Source: Christiangramia lutea (lineage in GTDB: Bacteria; Bacteroidota; Bacteroidia; Flavobacteriales; Flavobacteriaceae). From it: a stretch of DNA of 64,000 bases. The position numbers were made by a program, and so were the translations under genes. The notes below the pieces were generated by a model. It was not told where the DNA came from. It made no database searches and was given only the letters and a program-made list of their open reading frames with translations. Below are positions 36,879-44,505 of the stretch, piece after piece. The first letter of the stretch is position 1; every line of letters begins with the position of its first letter. The DNA lies in the NCBI RefSeq assembly GCF_022489035.1, contig NZ_JAKVTV010000001.1:248001-312000 (forward strand), in the 5' to 3' direction.

Positions 36879-38134
36879 TCGATCGTATCAAGGAAAAGTT
36901 AGAAATACTGGCAGATGCAGCTAAATACGATGTATCCTGTTCGAGCAGCGGCAGTAAAAGAAAAAATACTAAAAAAGGTTTAGGTGATTCCTCCGGGATG
37001 GGAATCTGCCATTCCTACACTCAAGACGGGCGCTGCGTATCACTTCTTAAAATCTTACTTACCAACCATTGTATCTTCGATTGCGCATATTGCGTTACCA
37101 GGAAAAGCAATGATATAAAAAGAGCAGCTTTCAAGGTTCAGGAAGTTGTAGACTTAACCATTAGCTTTTACAGGAGAAATTATATAGAAGGCCTTTTCCT
37201 GAGTTCAGGAATTTTTAAAAGCGCCGACCATACTATGGAAAGACTTATAAGGGTGGCTAAAAAACTGCGCGAAGAAGAGAATTTCAACGGGTATATTCAC
37301 CTTAAAAGTATTCCGGGGGCCAGCGACGAACTTATGCGTGAGGCTGGATTATATGCTGACAGGTTAAGCGTTAACATCGAGATACCTACGAAATCTGGAT
37401 TAAAATTACTAGCACCTGATAAGGATCACGAAGATTTTATGAAACCAATGGAAAAGGTTAAAAATGAGATCATTCAGTATAAACACGAATCTAAACTGAT
37501 TAAAAGCACTCCCAAATATGCTCCAGCCGGGCAGAGCACTCAAATGATCGTTGGCGCCACTGGGGAAAGTGACCGTGACATCATGTATTCCTCTGCGTTT
37601 TTTTACAGGAAATATAATATGAAGCGGGTCTATTACTCCGGATACGTCCCCGTAAGTAATGACCCAAGGCTTCCTGCCATAGGTTCACAGGTACCTATGC
37701 TCCGGGAAAATCGATTATATCAAACAGACTGGCTTATGCGTTTTTATGGTTTCGATATACGGGAACTTTTAAACGAACAACATCAGCATTTGGATATGGA
37801 AATAGACCCAAAGTTAAGTTGGGCTCTAAGAAACCGACAATTGTTTCCAGTTGATGTGAACAGGGTTGAAAAAAAGCTTCTATTGAGAATCCCTGGAATT
37901 GGATTAAAATCGGTAAATAAGATCATCCAGGCCCGAAAATTCACAAAATTAAACTGGGAGCATCTCAAAAAAATTGGTATTGCCATGAACCGGGCTAAGT
38001 ACTTTATTACCTGTGATTCACGCGAAAAAGAACTCAAAGACCTTTCTAGTGAAAATTTAAAATCCATCATTCTCCAGAATTCTCAGAGTAAATTCCGAAA
38101 GGATATCAACAATCAATTAAGCCTATTCCAATGA
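36872..38134 (+). CDS. Putative DNA modification/repair radical SAM protein
   Basis: 420 residues of the TIGR03916-type family. The N-terminal KLEILADAAKYDVSCSSSGS and GICHSYTQDGRCVSLLKIL are typical, followed by the [4Fe-4S]-binding C67-x3-C71-x2-C74 (CIFDCAYC) and FYRRNYIEGLFLSSG. A C-terminal helix-hairpin-helix (LLRIPGIGLKSVNKIIQARK) suggests nucleic acid binding. The start fits the family, although its ATG is in a palindrome. The next gene overlaps by 4 bp and is the standard partner (TIGR03915 type). The reaction is not known; a DNA role is inferred from domain and partnership. Confidence 0.87.
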   Translation: MDFDRIKEKLEILADAAKYDVSCSSSGSKRKNTKKGLGDSSGMGICHSYTQDGRCVSLLKILLTNHCIFDCAYCVTRKSNDIKRAAFKVQEVVDLTISFYRRNYIEGLFLSSGIFKSADHTMERLIRVAKKLREEENFNGYIHLKSIPGASDELMREAGLYADRLSVNIEIPTKSGLKLLAPDKDHEDFMKPMEKVKNEIIQYKHESKLIKSTPKYAPAGQSTQMIVGATGESDRDIMYSSAFFYRKYNMKRVYYSGYVPVSNDPRLPAIGSQVPMLRENRLYQTDWLMRFYGFDIRELLNEQHQHLDMEIDPKLSWALRNRQLFPVDVNRVEKKLLLRIPGIGLKSVNKIIQARKFTKLNWEHLKKIGIAMNRAKYFITCDSREKELKDLSSENLKSIILQNSQSKFRKDINNQLSLFQ

Positions 38135-38907
38135 CCGAAAAAGTCCTTACATATGATGGCACTTTTATGGGTTTCCTTTGTTGCGTTTTTCTATCGTATG
38201 AACAAAAAATAAAGGTAGTGGAGATCATCCCGGCTGGGCTGGATCAAAGCCAGTTATTTTGTGAAACCGAAAATGTACTTACGGAAGAATCTAAAGCCCT
38301 TAGGGTATTAAAGGGTCTGAAAACCAAGACCTCTTCAAATGGATTTTTAAGAATAAAATGGGCTTTCCTTAGTGAAGAAACCGGCATTGAATTGAAGTTG
38401 CTTCAAATGATAAATTACATTTTTTCAAAGAAGCAAAAAGTCGATTCAGATTATTCCAACCCTGCAGTATTAGAAATCACTAAAACCGCGAAGAAGGTAG
38501 GCAGGGAAAAACACCGTATGGAGGCATTCGTAAGGTTCAGGTTAACCAAAGATGATATTTATTTTGCCATTATTGAACCTGATTTTAATGTACTGCCAAT
38601 TATCAAGAAACATTTTAAGAGCAGATATGCAGATCAGAAATGGCTCATATATGACCTAAAAAGAAAATTTGGTTGTTTCTATGACCTTAATAAAACCGAA
38701 TATGTATCGATGGACTTACCTGAAGATATGGGAATTTCTGGCGGTAATCTAGAATATTTTGATCCCGGCGAAATTTATTTTCAGAAATTATGGAAGGAGT
38801 ATTTTGAGGCTACGAACATCAAAAGCAGAGCAAATATGCGGCTTCATGTACAACACGTACCAAAACGATATTGGAAATATTTAAGTGAAAAGAGTACTTT
38901 TACATAA
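38131..38907 (+). CDS. TIGR03915-type (DUF4130) partner of the radical SAM protein
   Basis: 258 residues of the 'probable DNA metabolism protein' family: start YDGTFMGFLCCVFLSYE, central AKKVGREKHRMEAFVRF, YFAIIEPDFNVLPIIKKHF, and FGCFYDLNKTEYVSMD. The C-terminal part (WKEYFEATNIKSRANMRLHVQHVPKRYWKYL) is the DUF4130 signature; in many species this is near uracil-DNA-glycosylase-like domains. ATGA overlap with the radical SAM gene indicates translational coupling. Together they probably act as one enzyme system on DNA; the substrate is unknown. Confidence 0.87.
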   Translation: MTEKVLTYDGTFMGFLCCVFLSYEQKIKVVEIIPAGLDQSQLFCETENVLTEESKALRVLKGLKTKTSSNGFLRIKWAFLSEETGIELKLLQMINYIFSKKQKVDSDYSNPAVLEITKTAKKVGREKHRMEAFVRFRLTKDDIYFAIIEPDFNVLPIIKKHFKSRYADQKWLIYDLKRKFGCFYDLNKTEYVSMDLPEDMGISGGNLEYFDPGEIYFQKLWKEYFEATNIKSRANMRLHVQHVPKRYWKYLSEKSTFT

Positions 38908-38919
38908 TTAAAATTTGTT

Positions 38920-38927
38920 TAACTTTG
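38920..38927 (+). promoter_or_regulatory. -7 box of small lipoprotein gene
   Basis: TAACTTTG is a perfect TAnnTTTG match, 28 bp upstream of the ATG. A T-rich stretch at about 38897 occupies the -33 region. Confidence 0.55.
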
Positions 38928-38955
38928 GCGCTTCAACTAATTAAACATTATAACA

Positions 38956-39207
38956 ATGAAAAAATTATTCGTACTATTTGCTGTTGCAACAATGTCTCTT
39001 TCAATCTACTCTTGTAGAGAAACTACTGAAGAAAAAACCGAAGATGCTGTAGAATCTATGGGTGAAGATGTAGAAAACGCGGCTGAAGAAGCTGGAAATG
39101 AAATCGAAGAAGCTGGACAGGACGTAGAAAATGCAGCTGAGAATGCTGAAAACGAAATGGAAGAAGAAGTACAGGAAGAAGTTAATGAAACTGACGACAA
39201 CATGTAA
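38956..39207 (+). CDS. Small acidic lipoprotein with 18-residue repeats
   Basis: 83 residues; signal ends in a lipobox (MSLSIYSCRET). The mature chain is almost entirely Glu/Ala/Asn/Asp. It contains two 18-residue repeats that both begin DVENAAE after one preceding residue, predicted as an amphipathic coiled coil. Own promoter and terminator, so monocistronic. Similar small acidic lipoproteins are common in Flavobacteriaceae and may be abundant envelope or stress proteins; no function is known. Confidence 0.75.
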   Translation: MKKLFVLFAVATMSLSIYSCRETTEEKTEDAVESMGEDVENAAEEAGNEIEEAGQDVENAAENAENEMEEEVQEEVNETDDNM

Positions 39208-39222
39208 TTCTTTTTTTCTTAT

Positions 39223-39256
39223 AAAAAAAAGCCATTCTTCCGAATGGCTTTTTTTT
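39223..39256. terminator. Bidirectional intrinsic terminator
   Basis: GCCATTC (39231-39237), loop TTCC, GAATGGC (39242-39248), flanked by A8 and T8. Serves the small lipoprotein (+) and the prenyl synthase (-). Confidence 0.88.
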
Positions 39257-39341
39257 ATATCTTATTTTAAGTAGAAACGTTATAAAAGCTCTTCAAAAGC
39301 TATAATTTAAAATTGGCCTTACCTAAATAATTCTTGAGGAT

Positions 39342-40319
39342 CTATTTTTTACGCTCTATCACGTAATTAACCATAAGTTCCAGACTGTCACGATAATCAG
39401 ATTTTGGATAATCTTCCAGGATAAGCAGGGCTTCCCTCTGAAACTCCTTCATTCGCTTCACCGCATAATCCAGGCCTCCATTCTTTCTTACGAATTCAAT
39501 GACTTCTTTAACTCTTCCGCGATCCTTATTATGATTCTTCACTGAATTTATCAACCAGCTACGCTCCTTTTTAGAAACATTATTCAGGGTGTAGATTAGT
39601 GGAAGGGTCATTTTCTGCTCTTTGATATCGATGCCCGTAGGTTTCCCGATCTTTTCAGTACCATAATCAAATAAGTCGTCTTTTATTTGAAAAGCCATTC
39701 CAATAAGCTCTCCAAACCTTCTCATCCTCGCGATCTCGTCGCTGCCCGGCTTAACAGATGCTGCCCCAAGGCTACAACAAGCAGCAATTAGCGTTGCCGT
39801 CTTTTGCCTGATTATATCATAGTAAACAGCTTCAGTAATATCCAGCCTTCTGGCCTTCTCTATTTGAAGAAGTTCTCCTTCGCTCATTTCCTTGACCGCA
39901 ACTGAGATTATCTTTAATAGATCGAAATCATTATTATCTATAGATAGTAAAAGTCCTTTGGAAAGAAGGTAATCACCAACTAAAACTGCGATCTTATTTT
40001 TCCATAAGGCATTGATACTGAAAAACCCCCTTCTACGGTTAGAATCATCTACAACATCATCATGTACCAGAGTGGCTGTATGAATTAATTCAATAACCGA
40101 AGCTCCGCGATAGGTTCTTTCATTTACGCTTCCCTCAGAAACCATTTTGGCCACGAGAAAAACAAACATTGGCCGCATTTGCTTACCCTTACGATTAACA
40201 ATGTAGTGGGTAATACGATTTAAAAGGGCAACTTTGGAAGACATGGACTCGAAGAACTTTTTCTCAAAAAGTTCCATCTCTTTTTCCACGGGAAGTTTTA
40301 TTTGGGAAATAACCTTCAT
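39342..40319 (-). CDS. Polyprenyl synthetase (trans-isoprenyl diphosphate synthase)
   Basis: 325 residues. Both Asp-rich motifs are visible: HDDVVDDSNRRRG (first, Mg-binding, with adjacent ELIHTATLVHDD) and QIKDDLFDYG (second). GKQMRPMFVFLVAK near the N-terminus binds isopentenyl diphosphate. The length fits octaprenyl/heptaprenyl-type synthases that make the side chain of menaquinone; chain length cannot be read. Convergent with the small lipoprotein and separated by 58 bp from rlmN. Confidence 0.92.
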   Translation of the reverse strand: MKVISQIKLPVEKEMELFEKKFFESMSSKVALLNRITHYIVNRKGKQMRPMFVFLVAKMVSEGSVNERTYRGASVIELIHTATLVHDDVVDDSNRRRGFFSINALWKNKIAVLVGDYLLSKGLLLSIDNNDFDLLKIISVAVKEMSEGELLQIEKARRLDITEAVYYDIIRQKTATLIAACCSLGAASVKPGSDEIARMRRFGELIGMAFQIKDDLFDYGTEKIGKPTGIDIKEQKMTLPLIYTLNNVSKKERSWLINSVKNHNKDRGRVKEVIEFVRKNGGLDYAVKRMKEFQREALLILEDYPKSDYRDSLELMVNYVIERKK

Positions 40320-40377
40320 AAAGGCCGTAAATATACATATTTATACCGAAGGAAATCCGTATAAATAATCAAGGACT

Positions 40378-41421
40378 TTATGCCGATTTATTAGCAAGTT
40401 GTCCACATGCAGCATCTATATCCTTACCTCTTGAACGCCTTACCGTTACGGTGATCCCGTTGCGCTCCAGCATATTTTGATACATATCTGTAGCCTGTGA
40501 AGTTGCCTGTTGAAAATTCCCGTCATCAATAGGATTATACTCAATAAGATTCACCTTGCAAGGAACATATTTACAGAATTTAACAAGAGCCTGGGCATCC
40601 TCGCGAGTATCATTAATATCTTTCCAGACGATGTACTCATAGGTAATCCTGCTCTTAGTTTTAGAATACCAGTATTCCAGGGACTCTCTAAGATCTTCTA
40701 GTGGAAAGGTCTCATTAAAAGGCATGATAGTAGTCCTAACCTCATTCCTAGCCGAATGCAAGGAAACTGCAAGTTTGATCTTCGCTTCGTCATCTGCCAG
40801 CTTTTTGATCATTTTCGGAACACCAGAAGTAGAAATGGTAATTCGTTTCGGAGACATGCCGAGGCCCTCAGGTGAAGTGATCTTATCTACCGCTTTCATT
40901 ACGTTATTGTAATTCATCAATGGCTCACCCATTCCCATAAAAACGATATTAGAAAGTGGACGATCAAAATAAAGCCGGCTTTCATTATCGATTGCTACAA
41001 CCTGATCGTAGATCTCGTCTGGATTAAGATTTCTCATCCTTTTTAGCTTCGCAGTGGCGCAGAACTGACAATCAAGACTACATCCAACCTGGGAGGAAAC
41101 ACAGGCCGTAGTTCTCGTTTTCGTAGGTATCAAAACAGATTCAACGGTGAGGGTATCATGGAGTTTTACGGCATTTTTAATCGTTCCGTCACTACTTCGC
41201 TGCATTCGATCTACCCTAATATGATTGATCACGAAATTATCTTTCAGCATTTGCCTGGTCTCCTTAGATATATTGGTCATATCGTCAAAAGAATGGGCCG
41301 CTTTATTCCATAACCACTCATAGACCTGGGTTCCACGAAAGGATTTATCTCCTTCAGAAACAAAAAAGTCCTGAAGTTGCTGTTTGGTCAATGCCCGTAT
41401 GTCTTTCTTTTTATCCTTCAC
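40378..41421 (-). CDS. rlmN: 23S rRNA (adenine2503-C2)/tRNA methyltransferase RlmN
   Basis: 347 residues. Radical SAM cluster C-x3-C-x2-C (SQVGCSLDCQFCATAK), the methyl-carrier Cys near the C-terminus (IDAACGQLANK), VFMGMGEPLMNYNNV and RITISTSGVP. Dual 23S rRNA A2503 and tRNA A37 methylase. Its start fits the family (KKDIRALTKQQLQDFF). It has its own upstream -7 box. Confidence 0.96.
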   Translation of the reverse strand: MKDKKKDIRALTKQQLQDFFVSEGDKSFRGTQVYEWLWNKAAHSFDDMTNISKETRQMLKDNFVINHIRVDRMQRSSDGTIKNAVKLHDTLTVESVLIPTKTRTTACVSSQVGCSLDCQFCATAKLKRMRNLNPDEIYDQVVAIDNESRLYFDRPLSNIVFMGMGEPLMNYNNVMKAVDKITSPEGLGMSPKRITISTSGVPKMIKKLADDEAKIKLAVSLHSARNEVRTTIMPFNETFPLEDLRESLEYWYSKTKSRITYEYIVWKDINDTREDAQALVKFCKYVPCKVNLIEYNPIDDGNFQQATSQATDMYQNMLERNGITVTVRRSRGKDIDAACGQLANKSA

Positions 41422-41433
41422 GCTGCTAAATTA

Positions 41434-41441
41434 CAAAGTTA
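41434..41441 (-). promoter_or_regulatory. -7 box of rlmN
   Basis: On the - strand TAACTTTG, a perfect TAnnTTTG match, 13 bp upstream of the start codon. No clear -33 box. Confidence 0.45.
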
Positions 41442-41480
41442 AAACCGAATGCTTCAGTCCTTTAAATATGGATAACTTAC

Positions 41481-41519
41481 AAAAAAGGCCATAAACCGAA
41501 AATTCAGCTTATGGCCTTT
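41481..41519 (-). terminator. Terminator downstream of queA
   Basis: AAAGGCCATAA (41484-41494) and TTATGGCCTTT (41509-41519) form an 11-bp stem; on the - strand it ends with TTTTTT. Confidence 0.85.
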
Positions 41520-41537
41520 ATATATTAAAAATGCTGA

Positions 41538-42587
41538 CTACAAGATCAACATTGCATCTCCATAAGTATAGAATCTGTATTTTTCCTTAACCGCTTCCTC
41601 ATAGGCCTTCTTCATGAAGTCATGACCCGCGAATGCAGAAACCATCATTAACAAGGTAGATTTTGGTGTATGGAAGTTAGTGATCATACAGTTGGCGATA
41701 TTGAAATCGTAAGGAGGGAATATGAACTTGTTGGTCCATCCTCCGAATTCATTCAGGGTCTGGTCTGAAGACACCGCACTTTCCAGAACTCTCATAACCG
41801 TTGTACCCACAGCACAAACTTTACGTTTTTCCTGCTTTGCCTTATTGATCACATTGGTTGCATTTTTTTCAATAAATGCTTCTTCACTATCCATTTTATG
41901 CTTGCTAAGATCCTCAACCTCAACCGGGCTAAAGGTACCTAAGCCAACGTGAAGGGTAACCTCAGCAAAATCTACACCTTTGATCTCAAGTCTCTTCAAT
42001 AAGTGCTTTGAGAAGTGAAGACCGGCTGTTGGAGCTGCTACAGCACCTTCATTCTTAGCATAAATGGTTTGATATCTATCTTCATCTTCCGGCTCTACAT
42101 CTCTTTTGATGTATTTTGGAAGTGGAGTCTGACCTAATTCCTTAAGCTTTTTTCTGAAATCGGTATAAGATCCGTCATACAGGAACCTCAAAGTTCTACC
42201 TCTGGAAGTTGTATTATCGATCACCTCGGCTACAAGACTTTCATCTTCACCAAAATAAAGCTTATTCCCGATTCTAATTTTTCTAGCAGGATCTACAAGT
42301 ACATCCCATAATTTGGTTTCAGGGTTCAATTCTCTTAGTAGGAAAACTTCAATCCTCGCACCAGTCTTTTCTTTGTTACCGTATAACCTGGCAGGAAAAA
42401 CTTTGGTGTTATTAAGAACCATTACATCTTCTGGTTCAAAATAGTCGATTAGATCTTTGAATTTTTTATGTTCAATCGTCTGCTCTTTTCGGTTTAGAAC
42501 CATTAACCTTGCTTCATCCCTGTTCTCAGACGGATATTCGGCTAAAAGTTCTTTAGGCAGTTCAAAATTGAAGTTTGAAAGTTTCAT
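41538..42587 (-). CDS. queA: S-adenosylmethionine:tRNA ribosyltransferase-isomerase QueA
   Basis: 349 residues from the [11 protein letters not shown] start, which is the usual family N-terminus; a Met two codons upstream is possible. Motifs: [76 protein letters not shown]. Catalyses the epoxyqueuosine-forming step of queuosine biosynthesis in tRNA. It has its own promoter between aroA and queA; a terminator follows. Confidence 0.96.
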   Translation of the reverse strand: MKLSNFNFELPKELLAEYPSENRDEARLMVLNRKEQTIEHKKFKDLIDYFEPEDVMVLNNTKVFPARLYGNKEKTGARIEVFLLRELNPETKLWDVLVDPARKIRIGNKLYFGEDESLVAEVIDNTTSRGRTLRFLYDGSYTDFRKKLKELGQTPLPKYIKRDVEPEDEDRYQTIYAKNEGAVAAPTAGLHFSKHLLKRLEIKGVDFAEVTLHVGLGTFSPVEVEDLSKHKMDSEEAFIEKNATNVINKAKQEKRKVCAVGTTVMRVLESAVSSDQTLNEFGGWTNKFIFPPYDFNIANCMITNFHTPKSTLLMMVSAFAGHDFMKKAYEEAVKEKYRFYTYGDAMLIL

Positions 42588-42613
42588 TCCCATAGTTCCT
42601 GTTTTAAAGGCTG

Positions 42614-42645
42614 CAAATATACAATCTCAACATAGGCGTTGTCAA
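42614..42645 (-). promoter_or_regulatory. Promoter of queA
   Basis: On the - strand TTG (42643-42645) and TATATTTG (42614-42621), 21 bp apart: a good fit to the Bacteroidota -33/-7 consensus. About 27 bp upstream of the ATG. Confidence 0.6.
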
Positions 42646-42668
42646 GTAAATGCCTACTTATTTAAAAA

Positions 42669-43895
42669 TTAAATAATTTCTTTTGATTCGAACCCCAGTT
42701 TATTAAGATCTTTCCAAAAATCTGGGTAAGATTTTGATACTACCTCTGCTTCTAAAATCGATAGACTTGTTTTTAGACCCAATGGTGCGAAAGCCATAGC
42801 CATTCGGTGATCATTATAGGTTTTTACAGACACTTCAGATTTTAGAGATCCTACCGGCAAAAGCAATAAGCAATCTTCTGTGATCTTTACCTTAGCACCG
42901 AATTTCTCCATTTCGTTCTTTAATGCCTGCAGCCTGTCGGTTTCCTTGATCTTTAGAGTATGTAAGCCATCGAGTTTACATTCCATTCCCAAAGCGAGAC
43001 AAGTAACGGCAATCGTTTGAGCGATATCAGGGGAATTTCTAAGATCTTCATAGATCCTAAAAGAACGTTGCTTTTTTTCCTTCGTTAAAATGATAGTATT
43101 ATCACCATACTGTGTCTTCACCCCAAAACTTTTATAGATCTCGGCAAGACATGAATCCCCCTGGCGGCTTTCCTTACGGTAATTTGATAATTTTATTTCA
43201 GCTTTTTCGGCAATGGCAGCTATACTGTAAAAATAGGAAGCCGAACTCCAGTCTGACTCTACCGCGATCTTAACTGGTTTAACTTCCTTGGTTGGTTCAA
43301 TAAAGATACGGTCATCTTTAAAGCTACCTTTTATTCCAGCCTGCTTAAGAATTTCCAGGGTCATTAAAATATAGGGCGTTGAAGTGATTTGCCCTTCAAG
43401 AATGATCTCAAGACCCTTCGGCAGGGAAGCTCCAATCAACATTAATGCAGAAATATACTGACTGCTGATATTGGCCTTCAGCCTAACTGAGTCTACATGA
43501 AGTTTTTTTCCTTTAATGATCAAAGGCGGATAACCTACTTCATTTTTATACTGAATATCGGCTCCCATTCTTTGCAATGCATCTACCAATAGTCTAATTG
43601 GCCTTTCCTTCATTCTTTTACTACCTGTAATCTCTACTTCGCAACCTTCTTTAGATGCAAAATATGCCGTTAGAAATCTCATAGCAGTACCGGCGTGATG
43701 TATATCAATTAGCCCATTCCCTTTATCAAGAGCCTTTTTCAATACAACCGTATCATCACTATTGGAAAGGTTTTCAATTTCGATATTCTGGTATAAAGCC
43801 TGTAGAATAAGCAACCTGTTCGATTCACTTTTAGAACCGGTGATCTTAAGGTTGGCTTTACTTTCTTTCTGAGTGTTTAATAAGGATAGGGTCAT
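42669..43895 (-). CDS. aroA: 3-phosphoshikimate 1-carboxyvinyltransferase (EPSP synthase)
   Basis: 408 residues. Features: ITGSKSESNRLLILQAL (substrate-binding Lys/Ser), HAGTAMRFLTAYFA, TGSKRMKERPI, ISSQYISALMLIGASLP, ESDWSSASYFYS, KIKETDRLQAL and TYNDHRMAMAFAPLGL. Penultimate step towards chorismate. It follows the small membrane gene and MazG-like gene on the same strand and is probably the end of that cluster. Confidence 0.95.
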   Translation of the reverse strand: MTLSLLNTQKESKANLKITGSKSESNRLLILQALYQNIEIENLSNSDDTVVLKKALDKGNGLIDIHHAGTAMRFLTAYFASKEGCEVEITGSKRMKERPIRLLVDALQRMGADIQYKNEVGYPPLIIKGKKLHVDSVRLKANISSQYISALMLIGASLPKGLEIILEGQITSTPYILMTLEILKQAGIKGSFKDDRIFIEPTKEVKPVKIAVESDWSSASYFYSIAAIAEKAEIKLSNYRKESRQGDSCLAEIYKSFGVKTQYGDNTIILTKEKKQRSFRIYEDLRNSPDIAQTIAVTCLALGMECKLDGLHTLKIKETDRLQALKNEMEKFGAKVKITEDCLLLLPVGSLKSEVSVKTYNDHRMAMAFAPLGLKTSLSILEAEVVSKSYPDFWKDLNKLGFESKEII

Positions 43896-43924
43896 CTCGA
43901 AAATTAAAGGAATGAACTGCTAAA

Positions 43925-44179
43925 TTAATCTTTCTTTTCCTTTCCCCGAAACTGTCCGAATGCTAAAATAAATCCATATAAAAATGAAGCGAGTAATTGA
44001 CCAATAATGAATCTTAACAATTTACCATCTCTGGTTCTTTCTGCTATAAACCTGGTGAAGGCAAATTCTCCGTATTCAAAGAAAATAGTGATCACATTGT
44101 AAAGAATAAGAAAAGATAGGCCCAGCCAGAATACCGATTTCCAGAAAGACCGTTGTGAGATAATGGCTTTGAATTTCAT
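43925..44179 (-). CDS. Small membrane protein, unknown
   Basis: 84 residues with two membrane helices (about residues 15-33 and 58-76) and a short charged C-terminus (QFRGKEKKD). No recognised domain. The ATG overlaps the stop of the MazG-like gene (TAATG), so it is translated in the same unit, with aroA 29 bp downstream. Confidence 0.75.
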   Translation of the reverse strand: MKFKAIISQRSFWKSVFWLGLSFLILYNVITIFFEYGEFAFTRFIAERTRDGKLLRFIIGQLLASFLYGFILAFGQFRGKEKKD

Positions 44180-44505
44180 TATTTCAGCTTTTCGTTATTC
44201 TTATGTCTGTCTTTATCTCTCCGGGTCTTGATATCAAGTTTACGATTAAAGGCCTCTTCAAGGTCAACCCCGGTTTGGTTCGCAAGGCAGAGAACCACAA
44301 AAATCACATCTGCAAGTTCTTCGCCCAGATCCTTGTTCTTATCGCTTTCTTTTTCACTTTGCTCTCCGTACCTGCGAGCAATGATTCGGGCAACCTCACC
44401 AACTTCTTCAGTAAGCTGAGCCATGTTGGTTAACTCATTAAAGTAACGAACCCCATGTTCCTTTATCCAGTTATCTACCGCTTTCTGCGCGTTCGCTATA
44501 TCCAT
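44179..44505 (-). CDS. MazG-like nucleotide pyrophosphohydrolase
   Basis: 108 residues, a single-domain all-alpha NTP pyrophosphohydrolase. MazG metal-binding pattern: LTEEVGEVARI and, after a spacer, EELADVIFVVLCLA. It would clear non-canonical or damaged nucleotides in the cytosol. Its start overlaps the end of the preceding DUF3857 gene by 35 bp. Such small MazG-like enzymes are common next to core genes in Flavobacteriia. Confidence 0.88.
   Translation of the reverse strand: MDIANAQKAVDNWIKEHGVRYFNELTNMAQLTEEVGEVARIIARRYGEQSEKESDKNKDLGEELADVIFVVLCLANQTGVDLEEAFNRKLDIKTRRDKDRHKNNEKLK

Noticed and set aside
39006-39203. Ser-rich reading frame opposite the small lipoprotein
   Set aside because: Complement of the repetitive acidic repeats; the + strand has signal peptide, promoter and terminator.
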